Shown here one piece after another: positions 1 through 7,684 of a stretch of 64,000 nt of DNA (positions are counted from its first letter, which is position 1; each line of letters starts with the position of its first letter). The notes under the pieces were generated by a model, which saw only the letters and a program-made list of their open reading frames with translations, ran no database searches and was not told the DNA's origin. The stretch is taken from positions 62,001-126,000 of the forward strand of contig NZ_JAIEUJ010000001.1 in NCBI RefSeq assembly GCF_019802285.1, in the 5' to 3' direction. The position numbers and the translations under genes are program-made. Origin of the DNA: Novilysobacter antarcticus. Lineage in GTDB: Bacteria > Pseudomonadota > Gammaproteobacteria > Xanthomonadales > Xanthomonadaceae.

Positions 1-77
1 TTGGCATCAACGGATGCGGCGCCGGAAACCCCGGCGTTGGGCTCCGCGAGTGCGGTGGCGTGGTCTGGCTGGGTCAT
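1..77 (-). CDS. 5' end of an unidentified gene downstream of a cobalamin riboswitch (partial)
   Basis: An ATG at 77 on the minus strand follows GGAG with 7 bases of spacing and opens a frame that runs off the left edge of the window. The visible N-terminus begins [19 protein letters not shown], which is hydrophilic and has no signal peptide. Only about 25 codons are present, so the product cannot be named. The cobalamin riboswitch upstream on the same strand implies a role tied to vitamin B12, such as cobalamin synthesis, corrinoid salvage, or a B12-independent replacement enzyme. The lack of a signal sequence argues against a BtuB-type outer-membrane receptor. That functional reading is inference. 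Confidence 0.5.
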   Translation of the reverse strand, partial: MTQPDHATALAEPNAGVSGAASVDA

Positions 78-344
78 TGAACAGCTCCGGTGCAGGGCGC
101 ACGGTCGTCGCCCTTCCCTCGAAGGTCGACGCGCGGAAGCAGTCCACGACCCCGGCGCCGCGGACAGGCGGCGTCGGACGGCGCGGCCATGCCCCCGCGG
201 GCATCGGGTTTTCGGGCGGAGATATCGCGGTGTCGTGCGGCGCCAATCCGACGCGCGCCCACACGTCCTGTGGCCGTGTGACGACACCGGCCGTCTTCCC
301 CCGAAGACTCGCAGGCCGGTCACCGCGCGGTGTGCTTCGCGCGG
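78..344 (-). other. long leader between riboswitch and start codon
   Basis: About 265 bases separate the B12 box of the riboswitch from the ATG at 77 on the minus strand. I see no convincing gene here on either strand; the open frames are GC-driven and lack ribosome-binding sites and recognisable protein sequence. The stretch presumably carries the expression platform and leader of the cobalamin-controlled transcript. No clear hairpin with a T-run was found, so control at ribosome binding is as likely as attenuation. Confidence 0.4.
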
Positions 345-530
345 CTGTCGGCAGGTCTTCGGGCTCTGGACACGGACGGGCGGTAACAGCCCTTCCACCT
401 ACTGGTCGTCGCTTCCCAAGGCAGGGCGCCCCAGTGCAATGACGACGTTCGTTTCCAATTACCGCTGCGGGGCAGCGCCGGATTCCCACCGGCTTCCCGT
501 TTTAAGCCAACCGCGAGGTCGGCACCGACC
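345..530 (-). promoter_or_regulatory. cobalamin (adenosylcobalamin) riboswitch
   Basis: Read on the minus strand, the segment shows the conserved core of the cobalamin riboswitch family in the right order. First comes GGGAAGCCGGTGGGAATCCG (about 499-480), then GCGCTGCCCCGCAGCGGTAA. It closes with the B12 box GAAGACCTGCCG near 363-350. The spacing of about 130 bases between the two blocks is normal for the family. Such RNAs bind adenosylcobalamin and switch off the downstream gene, here the partial gene at the left edge. The element lies back to back with pgk but points away from it, so it should not affect pgk. Confidence 0.93.
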
Positions 531-678
531 GGCACAACATAGTGGGGGTTTGTCGATCCGTCAACACGATATGTGGGGTTTTTGTGCGGGCGCCCTGATC
601 CTCATGCCCTTCCAATCGCCGCCTCGCCCCGCGACAATGCCGTCCTTCGCCAGCCGGCCTTCGCGCCAGGAGTCTTCC

Positions 679-1854
679 GTGTCCATCCTCCGTATGTCCG
701 AACTCGACCTTGCCGGCAAGCGTGTGCTGATCCGCGAGGACCTCAACGTGCCGATTGATGACGATGGCGCGATCACCTCCGACCAGCGCATCACTGCGGC
801 GCTTCCCACCCTGCGCATGGCGCTGGAGAAGGGCGCGGCGGTGATGGTGATGTCCCACCGCGGACGTCCGACCGAGGGCCAGTGGAGCGAGGGCGACTCG
901 CTGGCCCCGGTGGCGGCGCGGTTGTCGGACCTGCTGGGCATGGATGTGCCCCTGATCAAGGACTGGCTGGACGGTGTCGAGGTCGCGCCTGGCCAGCTGG
1001 TGCTGCTGGAAAACTGCCGCATGAACGTCGGCGAGAAAGCCGATGACGAGGCGCTGGCCAAGCGCTATGCGGCCCTGTGCGACGTTTTCGTGATGGACGC
1101 TTTCGGCACGGCCCATCGCGCCCAGGCCTCGACCCACGGCGTAATCCGGCAGGCCAGGGTCGCCGCCGGCGGACCGTTGCTGATGGCCGAGCTGGACGCG
1201 CTGGCCAAGGCCCTGCATCAACCGGCGCGGCCGCTGCTGGCCATCGTTGCCGGCTCCAAGGTCAGTACCAAGCTCGAGCTGCTGTCCTCGTTGGTCGGCA
1301 AGGTCGACCAGCTGATTGTCGGCGGCGGCATCGCCAATACCTTCATCGCGGCGATGGGCCACGGCGTCGGCAAGTCGCTGGTGGAGATGGACCTGCTGGA
1401 CACCGCCCGCCAGATCATCCAGGACGCCAAGGCACGGGGCGCGGACATTCCGCTACCCAGCGACGTCGTGGTTGCTCCGACCTTTGCCGCCGATGCCCCG
1501 GCAACCGTGAAAGCGGTGGACGCTGTCGGCCCCGACGACATGATCCTCGACATCGGTCCGGACACCGCCGAGCGGTATGCGGCAATGATCGCGCAGTCCG
1601 GCACCGTGGTCTGGAACGGCCCGGTCGGCGTGTTCGAATTCGAGGCATTCAGCCACGGTACCCGCGCGCTGGCCGAGGCGATCGCGGCGAGCCCGGCGTT
1701 CTCCATCGCCGGTGGCGGCGACACCCTGGCCGCGGTCGATAAGTACGGCATCGCCGACCGGGTCGACTACATCTCCACCGGTGGTGGCGCGTTCCTGGAA
1801 TTCCTGGAAGGCAAGGAGCTGCCGGCCGTAAGTGCGCTGCAGGCACGCAGCTGA
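679..1854 (+). CDS. pgk: phosphoglycerate kinase
   Basis: Transfers phosphate between 1,3-bisphosphoglycerate and ADP in cytosolic glycolysis/gluconeogenesis. The 391-residue product has the family landmarks in order: REDLNVP near the N-terminus (usually RVDLNVP), the substrate-binding [15 protein letters not shown] in the nucleotide domain, [14 protein letters not shown], and [17 protein letters not shown] at the C-terminus. The frame is open back to base 1, but the GTG at 679 is chosen because AGGAG lies 6 bases upstream and the product then starts [11 protein letters not shown], as in related proteins. An ATG at 694 lacks a ribosome-binding site. The gene heads a run with a HAD phosphatase, pyk and fba. 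Confidence 0.97.
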   Translation: MSILRMSELDLAGKRVLIREDLNVPIDDDGAITSDQRITAALPTLRMALEKGAAVMVMSHRGRPTEGQWSEGDSLAPVAARLSDLLGMDVPLIKDWLDGVEVAPGQLVLLENCRMNVGEKADDEALAKRYAALCDVFVMDAFGTAHRAQASTHGVIRQARVAAGGPLLMAELDALAKALHQPARPLLAIVAGSKVSTKLELLSSLVGKVDQLIVGGGIANTFIAAMGHGVGKSLVEMDLLDTARQIIQDAKARGADIPLPSDVVVAPTFAADAPATVKAVDAVGPDDMILDIGPDTAERYAAMIAQSGTVVWNGPVGVFEFEAFSHGTRALAEAIAASPAFSIAGGGDTLAAVDKYGIADRVDYISTGGGAFLEFLEGKELPAVSALQARS

Positions 1855-1862
1855 GCACTCCC

Positions 1863-2516
1863 GTGTTGCACGCCAGCCACATGCCGGGCGACACTGGAGC
1901 CAAGCCCACGCTGTTCCTCGACATGGACGGCACCCTGATCGACTCCGCCGTCGGCATCACCCGCTGCGTCGCCCACGCGTTGACGCAGATGGCGGTGCCG
2001 GTGCCGCCGCAAGCCGAGGTGCGGCGGTGGATCGGCCCGTCCCTGCGGACCAGTTTCACTCCGCTGCTGCGCGACCCCGCCCAGGTTGAACGAGCGGTCG
2101 AGCACTACCGGGTGCGCTTCGAAAGTGACGGCTGGGTCGCCGAGGTAATCTCGGATTTACACGCTGCCGGCCATCAACTGGCCGTCGTCACCGCGAAGAA
2201 CGAGCCCCACGCACGCAAGATCGTCGATCACCTGCCGTTCGGCCATCTTTTTGACGACGTCATCGGTGCAACCGTCGATGGCCGCATCAGCGACAAGCCG
2301 GACCTGATCGCCGAAGCCCTGAACCGTCTCGACCTCGCGCCGGGCCAGTGCTGGATGATCGGTGACCGTCACATGGACATCGAAGGTGCCCGCCACCACG
2401 GCATGCGCAACATCGGCGTTCTGTGGGGCTTCGGCGGCGAGGCGGAACTGCGCGCTGCCGGGGCCGAGCACCTTCCCCACATGCCGGCCGATATTCCCGC
2501 GCTGCTTGCGGGATGA
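1863..2516 (+). CDS. HAD-superfamily phosphatase, phosphoglycolate phosphatase-like
   Basis: A 217-residue haloacid-dehalogenase hydrolase. Motif I is FLDMDGTLIDS (nucleophile and acid/base aspartates), motif II is the VVTAKN segment, and motif III/IV is the DKPDLI lysine region followed by MIGDRHMDIEGA. The alpha-helical cap after motif I fits subfamily IA, as in Gph-type phosphoglycolate phosphatases. The exact substrate cannot be read from sequence. It starts 8 bases after pgk, so the two are probably cotranscribed. The GTG at 1863 is used; an ATG at 1881 is possible and neither has a strong ribosome-binding site. Placement between two glycolytic genes suggests metabolite repair or a sugar-phosphate substrate, which is inference. 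Confidence 0.85.
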   Translation: MLHASHMPGDTGAKPTLFLDMDGTLIDSAVGITRCVAHALTQMAVPVPPQAEVRRWIGPSLRTSFTPLLRDPAQVERAVEHYRVRFESDGWVAEVISDLHAAGHQLAVVTAKNEPHARKIVDHLPFGHLFDDVIGATVDGRISDKPDLIAEALNRLDLAPGQCWMIGDRHMDIEGARHHGMRNIGVLWGFGGEAELRAAGAEHLPHMPADIPALLAG

Positions 2517-2612
2517 GTCACGGCTCGATGGTGCGATTCGGCCGGCCCCGCAGCCGGTGAAATGCCATATTCCAATCGTGCTAGCGTCCACGGCTTGACC
2601 CGCACGGAATCG

Positions 2613-4085
2613 ATGTCCATGGCCGCGCTGCTGCGACGCACCAAGATCCTCGCCACCCTCGGCCCCGCCACCGACGCGCCGGGAGTGCTGGATGCGCTCA
2701 TCGCCGCGGGCGTGGACGTGGTCCGGCTCAACTTCTCCCACGGCGATCCTGATTCGCACCGCGCACGCGCCGAAGCGGTGCGGGCCGCCGGGCAGCGCCT
2801 GGGGCGGGAAGTCGGGATCCTGGTGGACCTGCCCGGTCCAAAAATCCGCATCGGCCAGTTCGAGGATGGGAAGGTCGTGCTGACGGCTGGCGAGCGTTTC
2901 GACCTGATCGCCCGTGATGACGTCGCCCCTGGAACCAACCGCGAGGTCGGCGTCAGCTACCTGGGCCTGCCGGGCGATGTCGCTCCTGGCGACGTGTTGT
3001 TGCTGGATGACGGCATGATGCAGCTGCGCGTGACCGCGGTGGATGGCCAGCGCATCGCCACCCAGGTGCTCAACGACGGCGAGCTGTCGGACCGCAAGGG
3101 GCTGAACAAGCAGGGCGGGGGACTGTCATTGGGCGCGCTCACCGAACATGACGCGGTGTTAATTGGGATTGCCGCGCAGATGGACGCGGACTTCATCGCC
3201 GTCTCGTTCTGCCGCACCGCCGACGACATGCAGCAGGCGCGCCACCTGGCCCGCGCCGCCGGCAGCGACGCCTACCTGGTGGCCAAGATCGAGCGCGCCG
3301 AGGCGATCGAGAACCTGGGCGACATCATCGATTCCAGTGACGTGGTGATGGTGGCGCGTGGCGATCTCGGGGTGGAGATCGGCGATGCCGAGCTGCCAGG
3401 CCTGCAGAAGAAGATCATCCGCGAATCGCTGGCCCGGCACCGCGTGGTGATTACCGCCACCCAGATGCTGCAGTCGATGGTGGAGAGCCCGATCCCGACC
3501 CGGGCCGAGGTGCTGGACGTCGCCAACGCGGTCATCGATGGCACCGATGCGGTGATGCTTTCGGCCGAGTCCGCCGCGGGCCGCTATCCAGTGCGTGCGG
3601 TTGAGGCGCTGGCGCGGATCTGCCTGGGCGCCGAGCGTCAGTTCGACCATGACACCGACTTTGAAGCCGCGCCGCGCAACCTGCAGCGCGCCGACCAGGC
3701 GATCGCGATGGCGGCGATGTTCGTCTCCGAGCACATCGATGTGCGCGCGATTGTTGCGATCACCGAGTCCGGCGGCACCGCGGGCTTTCTGTCCCGGTTC
3801 CGCTCGCCGGTGCCGATTTTCGGCCTGTCGCGGCATCCGGGCACCCGCCGCAAGATGGCCATGATGCGCGGCGTGATCCCGCTGGATTTCGACAGTCGCG
3901 GCATGGATACCCGCGATGCGGTACGCAACGGCGTGCGCATGCTTTTCGACGCCGACCAGTTGGCTGTCGGCGAGCGGGTCATCTTCACCAGCGGCGACCA
4001 CATGGAACACCGTGGCGCGACCAATACCCTGCGTCTGGTGCTGGTGGGCGATGCGGGCAGTTCCGAGGGCCTGGGCGAGTTGTAG
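2613..4085 (+). CDS. pyk: pyruvate kinase
   Basis: Converts phosphoenolpyruvate and ADP to pyruvate and ATP. The 490-residue product begins MSMAALLRRTKILATLGPA and contains the type II family signatures: the RLNFSHG active-site segment, GPKIRIG, the catalytic-lysine region YLVAKIERAEAIEN, MVARGDLGVEIG, ITATQMLQSM, and the C-terminal allosteric domain with AIVAITESGGTA. Length is normal. The frame is open upstream to 2562, but the ATG at 2613 fits the family N-terminus and has a weak GGA six bases ahead; ATG 2619 is a close alternative. It lies about 95 bases after the HAD gene and before fba. Confidence 0.96.
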   Translation: MSMAALLRRTKILATLGPATDAPGVLDALIAAGVDVVRLNFSHGDPDSHRARAEAVRAAGQRLGREVGILVDLPGPKIRIGQFEDGKVVLTAGERFDLIARDDVAPGTNREVGVSYLGLPGDVAPGDVLLLDDGMMQLRVTAVDGQRIATQVLNDGELSDRKGLNKQGGGLSLGALTEHDAVLIGIAAQMDADFIAVSFCRTADDMQQARHLARAAGSDAYLVAKIERAEAIENLGDIIDSSDVVMVARGDLGVEIGDAELPGLQKKIIRESLARHRVVITATQMLQSMVESPIPTRAEVLDVANAVIDGTDAVMLSAESAAGRYPVRAVEALARICLGAERQFDHDTDFEAAPRNLQRADQAIAMAAMFVSEHIDVRAIVAITESGGTAGFLSRFRSPVPIFGLSRHPGTRRKMAMMRGVIPLDFDSRGMDTRDAVRNGVRMLFDADQLAVGERVIFTSGDHMEHRGATNTLRLVLVGDAGSSEGLGEL

Positions 4086-4176
4086 GGCACCGCTAAGCCA
4101 CTGTTTCACAATGGCCTTTGCAGGGAGAGGTGGCCTATACTATCGGGCTAACCCCGCCACTTCCTGCAGGAATTCC

Positions 4177-5181
4177 ATGAGCATCGAACAGCTTGCCGAC
4201 ATCGCCCAGGCAATGGTCGCCCCGGGCAAGGGCATCATCGCGATTGACGAGTCCACTGGCACCATCCAGAAGCGTTTTGACGGCGTCGGTGTCGAGTGCA
4301 CCGAAGAGAACCGCCGTGCCTACCGCGAGATGCTGCTGACCACGCCAAACCTGGGCCAGCACATCTCCGGCGCGATCCTGTTCGACGAGACCCTGCGCCA
4401 GTCCACCAAGGACGGTGTGCCGTTCGCCAAGGTGATGATGGACAACGGCATCATCCCCGGCATCAAGGTCGACAAGGGCACCCACGCCCTGGCCGGTTTC
4501 CCGGGCGAGGTGGTGACCGAAGGGCTGGACGGCCTGCGCGCCCGGCTTGAGGAGTACTACAAGCTGGGTGCCCGCTTCGCCAAGTGGCGCGCGGTGATCA
4601 ACATCAGCGACGACATTCCGTCGGGCACCTGCATCGAAGCCAACTCCCATGCGCTGGCGCGTTACGCCGCGCTGTGCCAGGAGCAGGGCCTGGTGCCGAT
4701 GGTGGAGCCGGAAGTCATCATGGACGGCAACCACGACATCGACACCTGCTACGACGTCACTGAAGTCACCCTGCGCTCGCTGTTCGGCTCGCTGTACGAG
4801 CACAACGTGATGCTGGAAGGCACGATCCTGAAGGCCTCGATGGTCCTGCCGGGTTCGACCTGCAGCGATACCGCTTCGGTCGAGGAAGTAGCCGCCGAGA
4901 CCCTACGCTGCCTGAAGTCCACCGTGCCGGCGACCCTGCCGGGCATCGTGTTCCTGTCCGGTGGCCAGTCCGACCACGATGCCACCGCGCACCTCAACGC
5001 GATGAACCTCGCCGGCCCGAACCCGTGGCCGCTGTCGTTCTCATACGGCCGCGCCATGCAGTCCGCCGCGCTGGCGATCTGGGCGAAGGACCTCACCGGC
5101 AACATCGGCAAGGCGCAGGAGATGGTGTTCGAGCGCGCGCGTGCGAATGGTCTGGCGGCGCTGGGCGAGTGGAAAGCCTGA
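4177..5181 (+). CDS. fba: class I fructose-bisphosphate aldolase
   Basis: Cleaves or forms fructose 1,6-bisphosphate through a Schiff base. The 334-residue product begins MSIEQLADIAQAMVAPGKG and carries the class I signatures IIAIDEST near the N-terminus, FAKWRAVI in the middle, and LEGTILKASMV with the Schiff-base lysine at residue 219. In animal aldolases the residues after this lysine are Pro-Asn; here they are Ala-Ser. The class is metal-independent, unlike the zinc class II enzyme common in gammaproteobacteria. AGGAA lies just upstream of the ATG. The open frame extends leftward into pyk, but that extension is non-coding. A strong terminator follows. Confidence 0.96.
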   Translation: MSIEQLADIAQAMVAPGKGIIAIDESTGTIQKRFDGVGVECTEENRRAYREMLLTTPNLGQHISGAILFDETLRQSTKDGVPFAKVMMDNGIIPGIKVDKGTHALAGFPGEVVTEGLDGLRARLEEYYKLGARFAKWRAVINISDDIPSGTCIEANSHALARYAALCQEQGLVPMVEPEVIMDGNHDIDTCYDVTEVTLRSLFGSLYEHNVMLEGTILKASMVLPGSTCSDTASVEEVAAETLRCLKSTVPATLPGIVFLSGGQSDHDATAHLNAMNLAGPNPWPLSFSYGRAMQSAALAIWAKDLTGNIGKAQEMVFERARANGLAALGEWKA

Positions 5182-5223
5182 TCTGACCCGGCACAGCGGG
5201 GCGGCCCACGGTCGCCGCTGCTG

Positions 5224-5260
5224 AAACGACAACGCCGGCATCTGCCGGCGTTGTCGTTTT
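5224..5260. terminator. bidirectional intrinsic terminator between fba and cysK
   Basis: A near-perfect 17-base-pair inverted repeat, 5224-5240 with 5243-5259, is flanked by an A-run on the left and a T-run on the right, so it can end transcripts from both directions. It serves fba on the plus strand and cysK on the minus strand. The stem is GC-rich in the middle. Confidence 0.92.
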
Positions 5261-5295
5261 CCATCGCCACGGATGGCGACGGGAAGGGTGGAGGC

Positions 5296-6255
5296 TCACG
5301 GCAGTCCGGCCGCCAGCCACTCATCATCGGAGCCTTCGTTGATGTCTTCCATCAGGAAGGTACTCAGGTAGCGCTCCCCGGTATCGGGCAGCATCGCCAG
5401 GATCACCGAGCCTTCGTCTCCCTTGCGCGCGACCTCCAGCGCAGCGGCCAAGGTGGCGCCTGCGGAGATACCGACGAACACACCTTCTTCCTGGGCCAGC
5501 CGGCGCGCGGTATCGCGGGCCACCACGTCGTCCACCGGCACGATCTCGTCGGCGATGTGCTGGTTCAACACCTCCGGCAGGAAGTCGGGCGTCCAGCCCT
5601 GGATCTTGTGCGGCTGCCACGGGTCGCCGGCCAGCATCGAGGCACCCGCCGGCTCGCAGGCCACGATGCGGACATCGGGGCGGGCGCACTTGAGCACCTC
5701 GCCGACACCGGTCAGGGTGCCGCCGGTGCCCCAGCCGCTGACAAAACTGTCCAGTCGACGCCCGGCGAAGTCCTGCAGGATCTCGGCGGCGGTGGTCTGG
5801 CGGTGGTAGGCCGGGTTGGCGGCGTTGGCGAACTGGTTGGCGAGGAACCAGCCGCGCTCCTTGGCCAATTCCGCGGCTTTGCGCACCATGCCGGTGCCGC
5901 GCTCGGCGGCGGGGGTCAGGATGACCTTGGCGCCATAGGCGCGCATCAGCTTGCGCCGTTCTACCGAGAACGTCTCGGTCATCACCGCGACAAAGTTGTA
6001 GCCGCGCGCCGCGCAGACCATGGCCAAGGCAACGCCGGTATTCCCCGACGTCGCCTCGACCACCGTATCGCCGGGCTTGAGCAGGCCGCGCGTTTCCGCA
6101 TCGCGGATGATCGCCAGTGCCAACCGGTCCTTGACGGAGCCGCCGGGATTGAACGACTCGATCTTGGCGTAGAGCTCGATGCCTGCCGGTGCCAGCCGGT
6201 GCAGGCGTACGATCGGCGTACGCCCGATGGTGTCGAGGATGCTGTCATGGATCAT
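5296..6255 (-). CDS. cysK: cysteine synthase A (O-acetylserine sulfhydrylase)
   Basis: PLP-dependent enzyme that makes cysteine from O-acetylserine and sulfide. The 319-residue product begins MIHDSILDTIGRTPIVRL. It has the PLP lysine in FNPGGSVKDR (K42), the substrate loop EATSGNTG, the phosphate-binding GWGTGGTLTGVG, and GVFVGISAGA near the C-terminus. Length is typical of CysK; CysM is slightly shorter and lacks the DTIGRTP pattern in this form, so A is preferred over B. A good ribosome-binding site (GGAGG, 8 bases from ATG) is present. It is a single-gene unit convergent with fba and divergent from the efflux operon. Confidence 0.92.
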   Translation of the reverse strand: MIHDSILDTIGRTPIVRLHRLAPAGIELYAKIESFNPGGSVKDRLALAIIRDAETRGLLKPGDTVVEATSGNTGVALAMVCAARGYNFVAVMTETFSVERRKLMRAYGAKVILTPAAERGTGMVRKAAELAKERGWFLANQFANAANPAYHRQTTAAEILQDFAGRRLDSFVSGWGTGGTLTGVGEVLKCARPDVRIVACEPAGASMLAGDPWQPHKIQGWTPDFLPEVLNQHIADEIVPVDDVVARDTARRLAQEEGVFVGISAGATLAAALEVARKGDEGSVILAMLPDTGERYLSTFLMEDINEGSDDEWLAAGLP

Positions 6256-6514
6256 CGGCCTTGCCTCCGCGGTTCTGCGTCCGCGTCCCTTGCGAATGAG
6301 GCACTAGGATGCGCCGGATTCCCGGCAATACCCCGTGAACAGGTGAAACGCTGCATTGCACGGCTTTGCCTGTTCGGTTGCTTGGGCGCAGTTCAGTCAA
6401 CCAATGGCCCACGCGCGCGTTGCCCTGGCCCACTAGACTTGTCGGTCTGCCTGCCTGCTCGTGCCCCGCCGCGGCGGGCGGCGCGCCCCATTTTCGACTT
6501 ACCTCTGAGACAGC

Positions 6515-7684
6515 ATGCGAATTTCCATCGGACCCCGCATCATCTGCGCCCTCGTGTTTGCGCTGGCGCTGACATCGTGTGAAAAGGACGCGCCGCGTCC
6601 AGTTGGCGCCTCGGCGGTCCCGGTAACCACCCAGAAGGTGCGCATGCAGCAATGGAACGACACCGTGCAGGCGCTGGGGACGGTGAAGGCGCGGGAGTCG
6701 GTGACGATCACCGCCAAGGTCAGCGAAACCGTCCGTGACGTGCATTTTGACAGCGGCGACGTCGTCCAGGCCGGCGCACCGCTGGTCACACTGAGCGGCA
6801 ACCAGCAGCAGTCGGCACTCGCCGAGGCGCAAGCCAGTGCCGCGGAGGCGGACCAGATGTACCGCCGTATGGCGAAGTTGGGCGAGCAGCAGCTGGTGGC
6901 GCGCGCCACGCTGGAGACCCAGCGTGCGGTGCGCGACGCGGCCGTTGCGCGGGTGGACCAGATCCGGGCCCAGTTGTCCGACCGCCAGATCCGGGCGCCG
7001 TTTGCCGGCGTGCTCGGCTTGCGCCAGGTCAGTCCCGGCGCGCTCGTTACCCCGGGTACCGCGATTGCCACGCTGGATGACACCCAGCGGGTCTACGTCG
7101 ACTTCCCGGTGCCGGAGCCGGCGCTGGCGCACCTGGCGGCGGGGCAGGTCCTGCACGCGACCAGCGCGTCGTGGCCGGGCGAGACATTCGACGGCGTGGT
7201 CCAGCTGGTGGACTCGCGGGTCGATCCCTCCACCCGTGCAGTGACCGTGCGCGGCGAATTCCCCAATGACAGCCGCAAGCTGCGTCCCGGCATGCTGATG
7301 CAGGTAACCCTGGTGCGTCCGCAGCGCGAGGCGCTGCTGGTACCCGAGATCGCCATCGTCCAGCTGGGCAACAGCTCTTTTGTCTATCGCGTGCGAGCTG
7401 ACAGCACCGTCGAGCGTGCAGACGTGCTGGTTGGCAACCGTCGCCAGGGCATGGCCGAAGTGGTCAGCGGCCTGGAGCCGGGCGACGAGGTGGTAGTGGA
7501 CGGCACCGGCAAGCTGCGCGTGGGCGCCAAGGTCGAGGTGACGGCAACCGGCGAAGTGCCGGCACCGGCCGACAACACGCCAATCCTTGAGGAAGCTCCC
7601 GCAGAGGCCGAAATTGAAGGCTCCGCCATCGGCCCCATCGGTGGTGACCGTAGCGGATCGGGCCCGGTGGTGGACGGCGCATGA
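6515..7684 (+). CDS. RND efflux periplasmic adaptor (membrane fusion protein), lipoprotein
   Basis: The adaptor links an inner-membrane RND pump to an outer-membrane channel. The 389-residue product has a short N-terminal signal ending in the lipobox LTSC (cysteine 22), so it is probably lipid-anchored. Lipoyl-like halves (VTITAKVSETVRDV and QIRAPFAGVLG) flank a coiled-coil hairpin rich in Ala, Gln and Arg at about residues 85-155, followed by the beta-barrel and membrane-proximal domains. A 45-residue acidic, Pro/Gly-rich tail after the last domain is longer than in AcrA-type proteins. The stop overlaps the pump start by 4 bases (ATGA), indicating translational coupling. No outer-membrane factor is encoded nearby. 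Confidence 0.93.
   Translation: MRISIGPRIICALVFALALTSCEKDAPRPVGASAVPVTTQKVRMQQWNDTVQALGTVKARESVTITAKVSETVRDVHFDSGDVVQAGAPLVTLSGNQQQSALAEAQASAAEADQMYRRMAKLGEQQLVARATLETQRAVRDAAVARVDQIRAQLSDRQIRAPFAGVLGLRQVSPGALVTPGTAIATLDDTQRVYVDFPVPEPALAHLAAGQVLHATSASWPGETFDGVVQLVDSRVDPSTRAVTVRGEFPNDSRKLRPGMLMQVTLVRPQREALLVPEIAIVQLGNSSFVYRVRADSTVERADVLVGNRRQGMAEVVSGLEPGDEVVVDGTGKLRVGAKVEVTATGEVPAPADNTPILEEAPAEAEIEGSAIGPIGGDRSGSGPVVDGA

Noticed and set aside
1-678. In-frame extension of pgk back to base 1
   Set aside because: The upstream part crosses the cobalamin riboswitch on the other strand, has no similarity to phosphoglycerate kinase, and a ribosome-binding site supports the start at 679.
4104-4143. 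Promoter for fba (TATACT at 4136-4141)
   Set aside because: The -10 is good but no -35 lies at 16-18 bases; TTGCAG is only 12 bases away and TTTCAC 26. Not listed as a feature.
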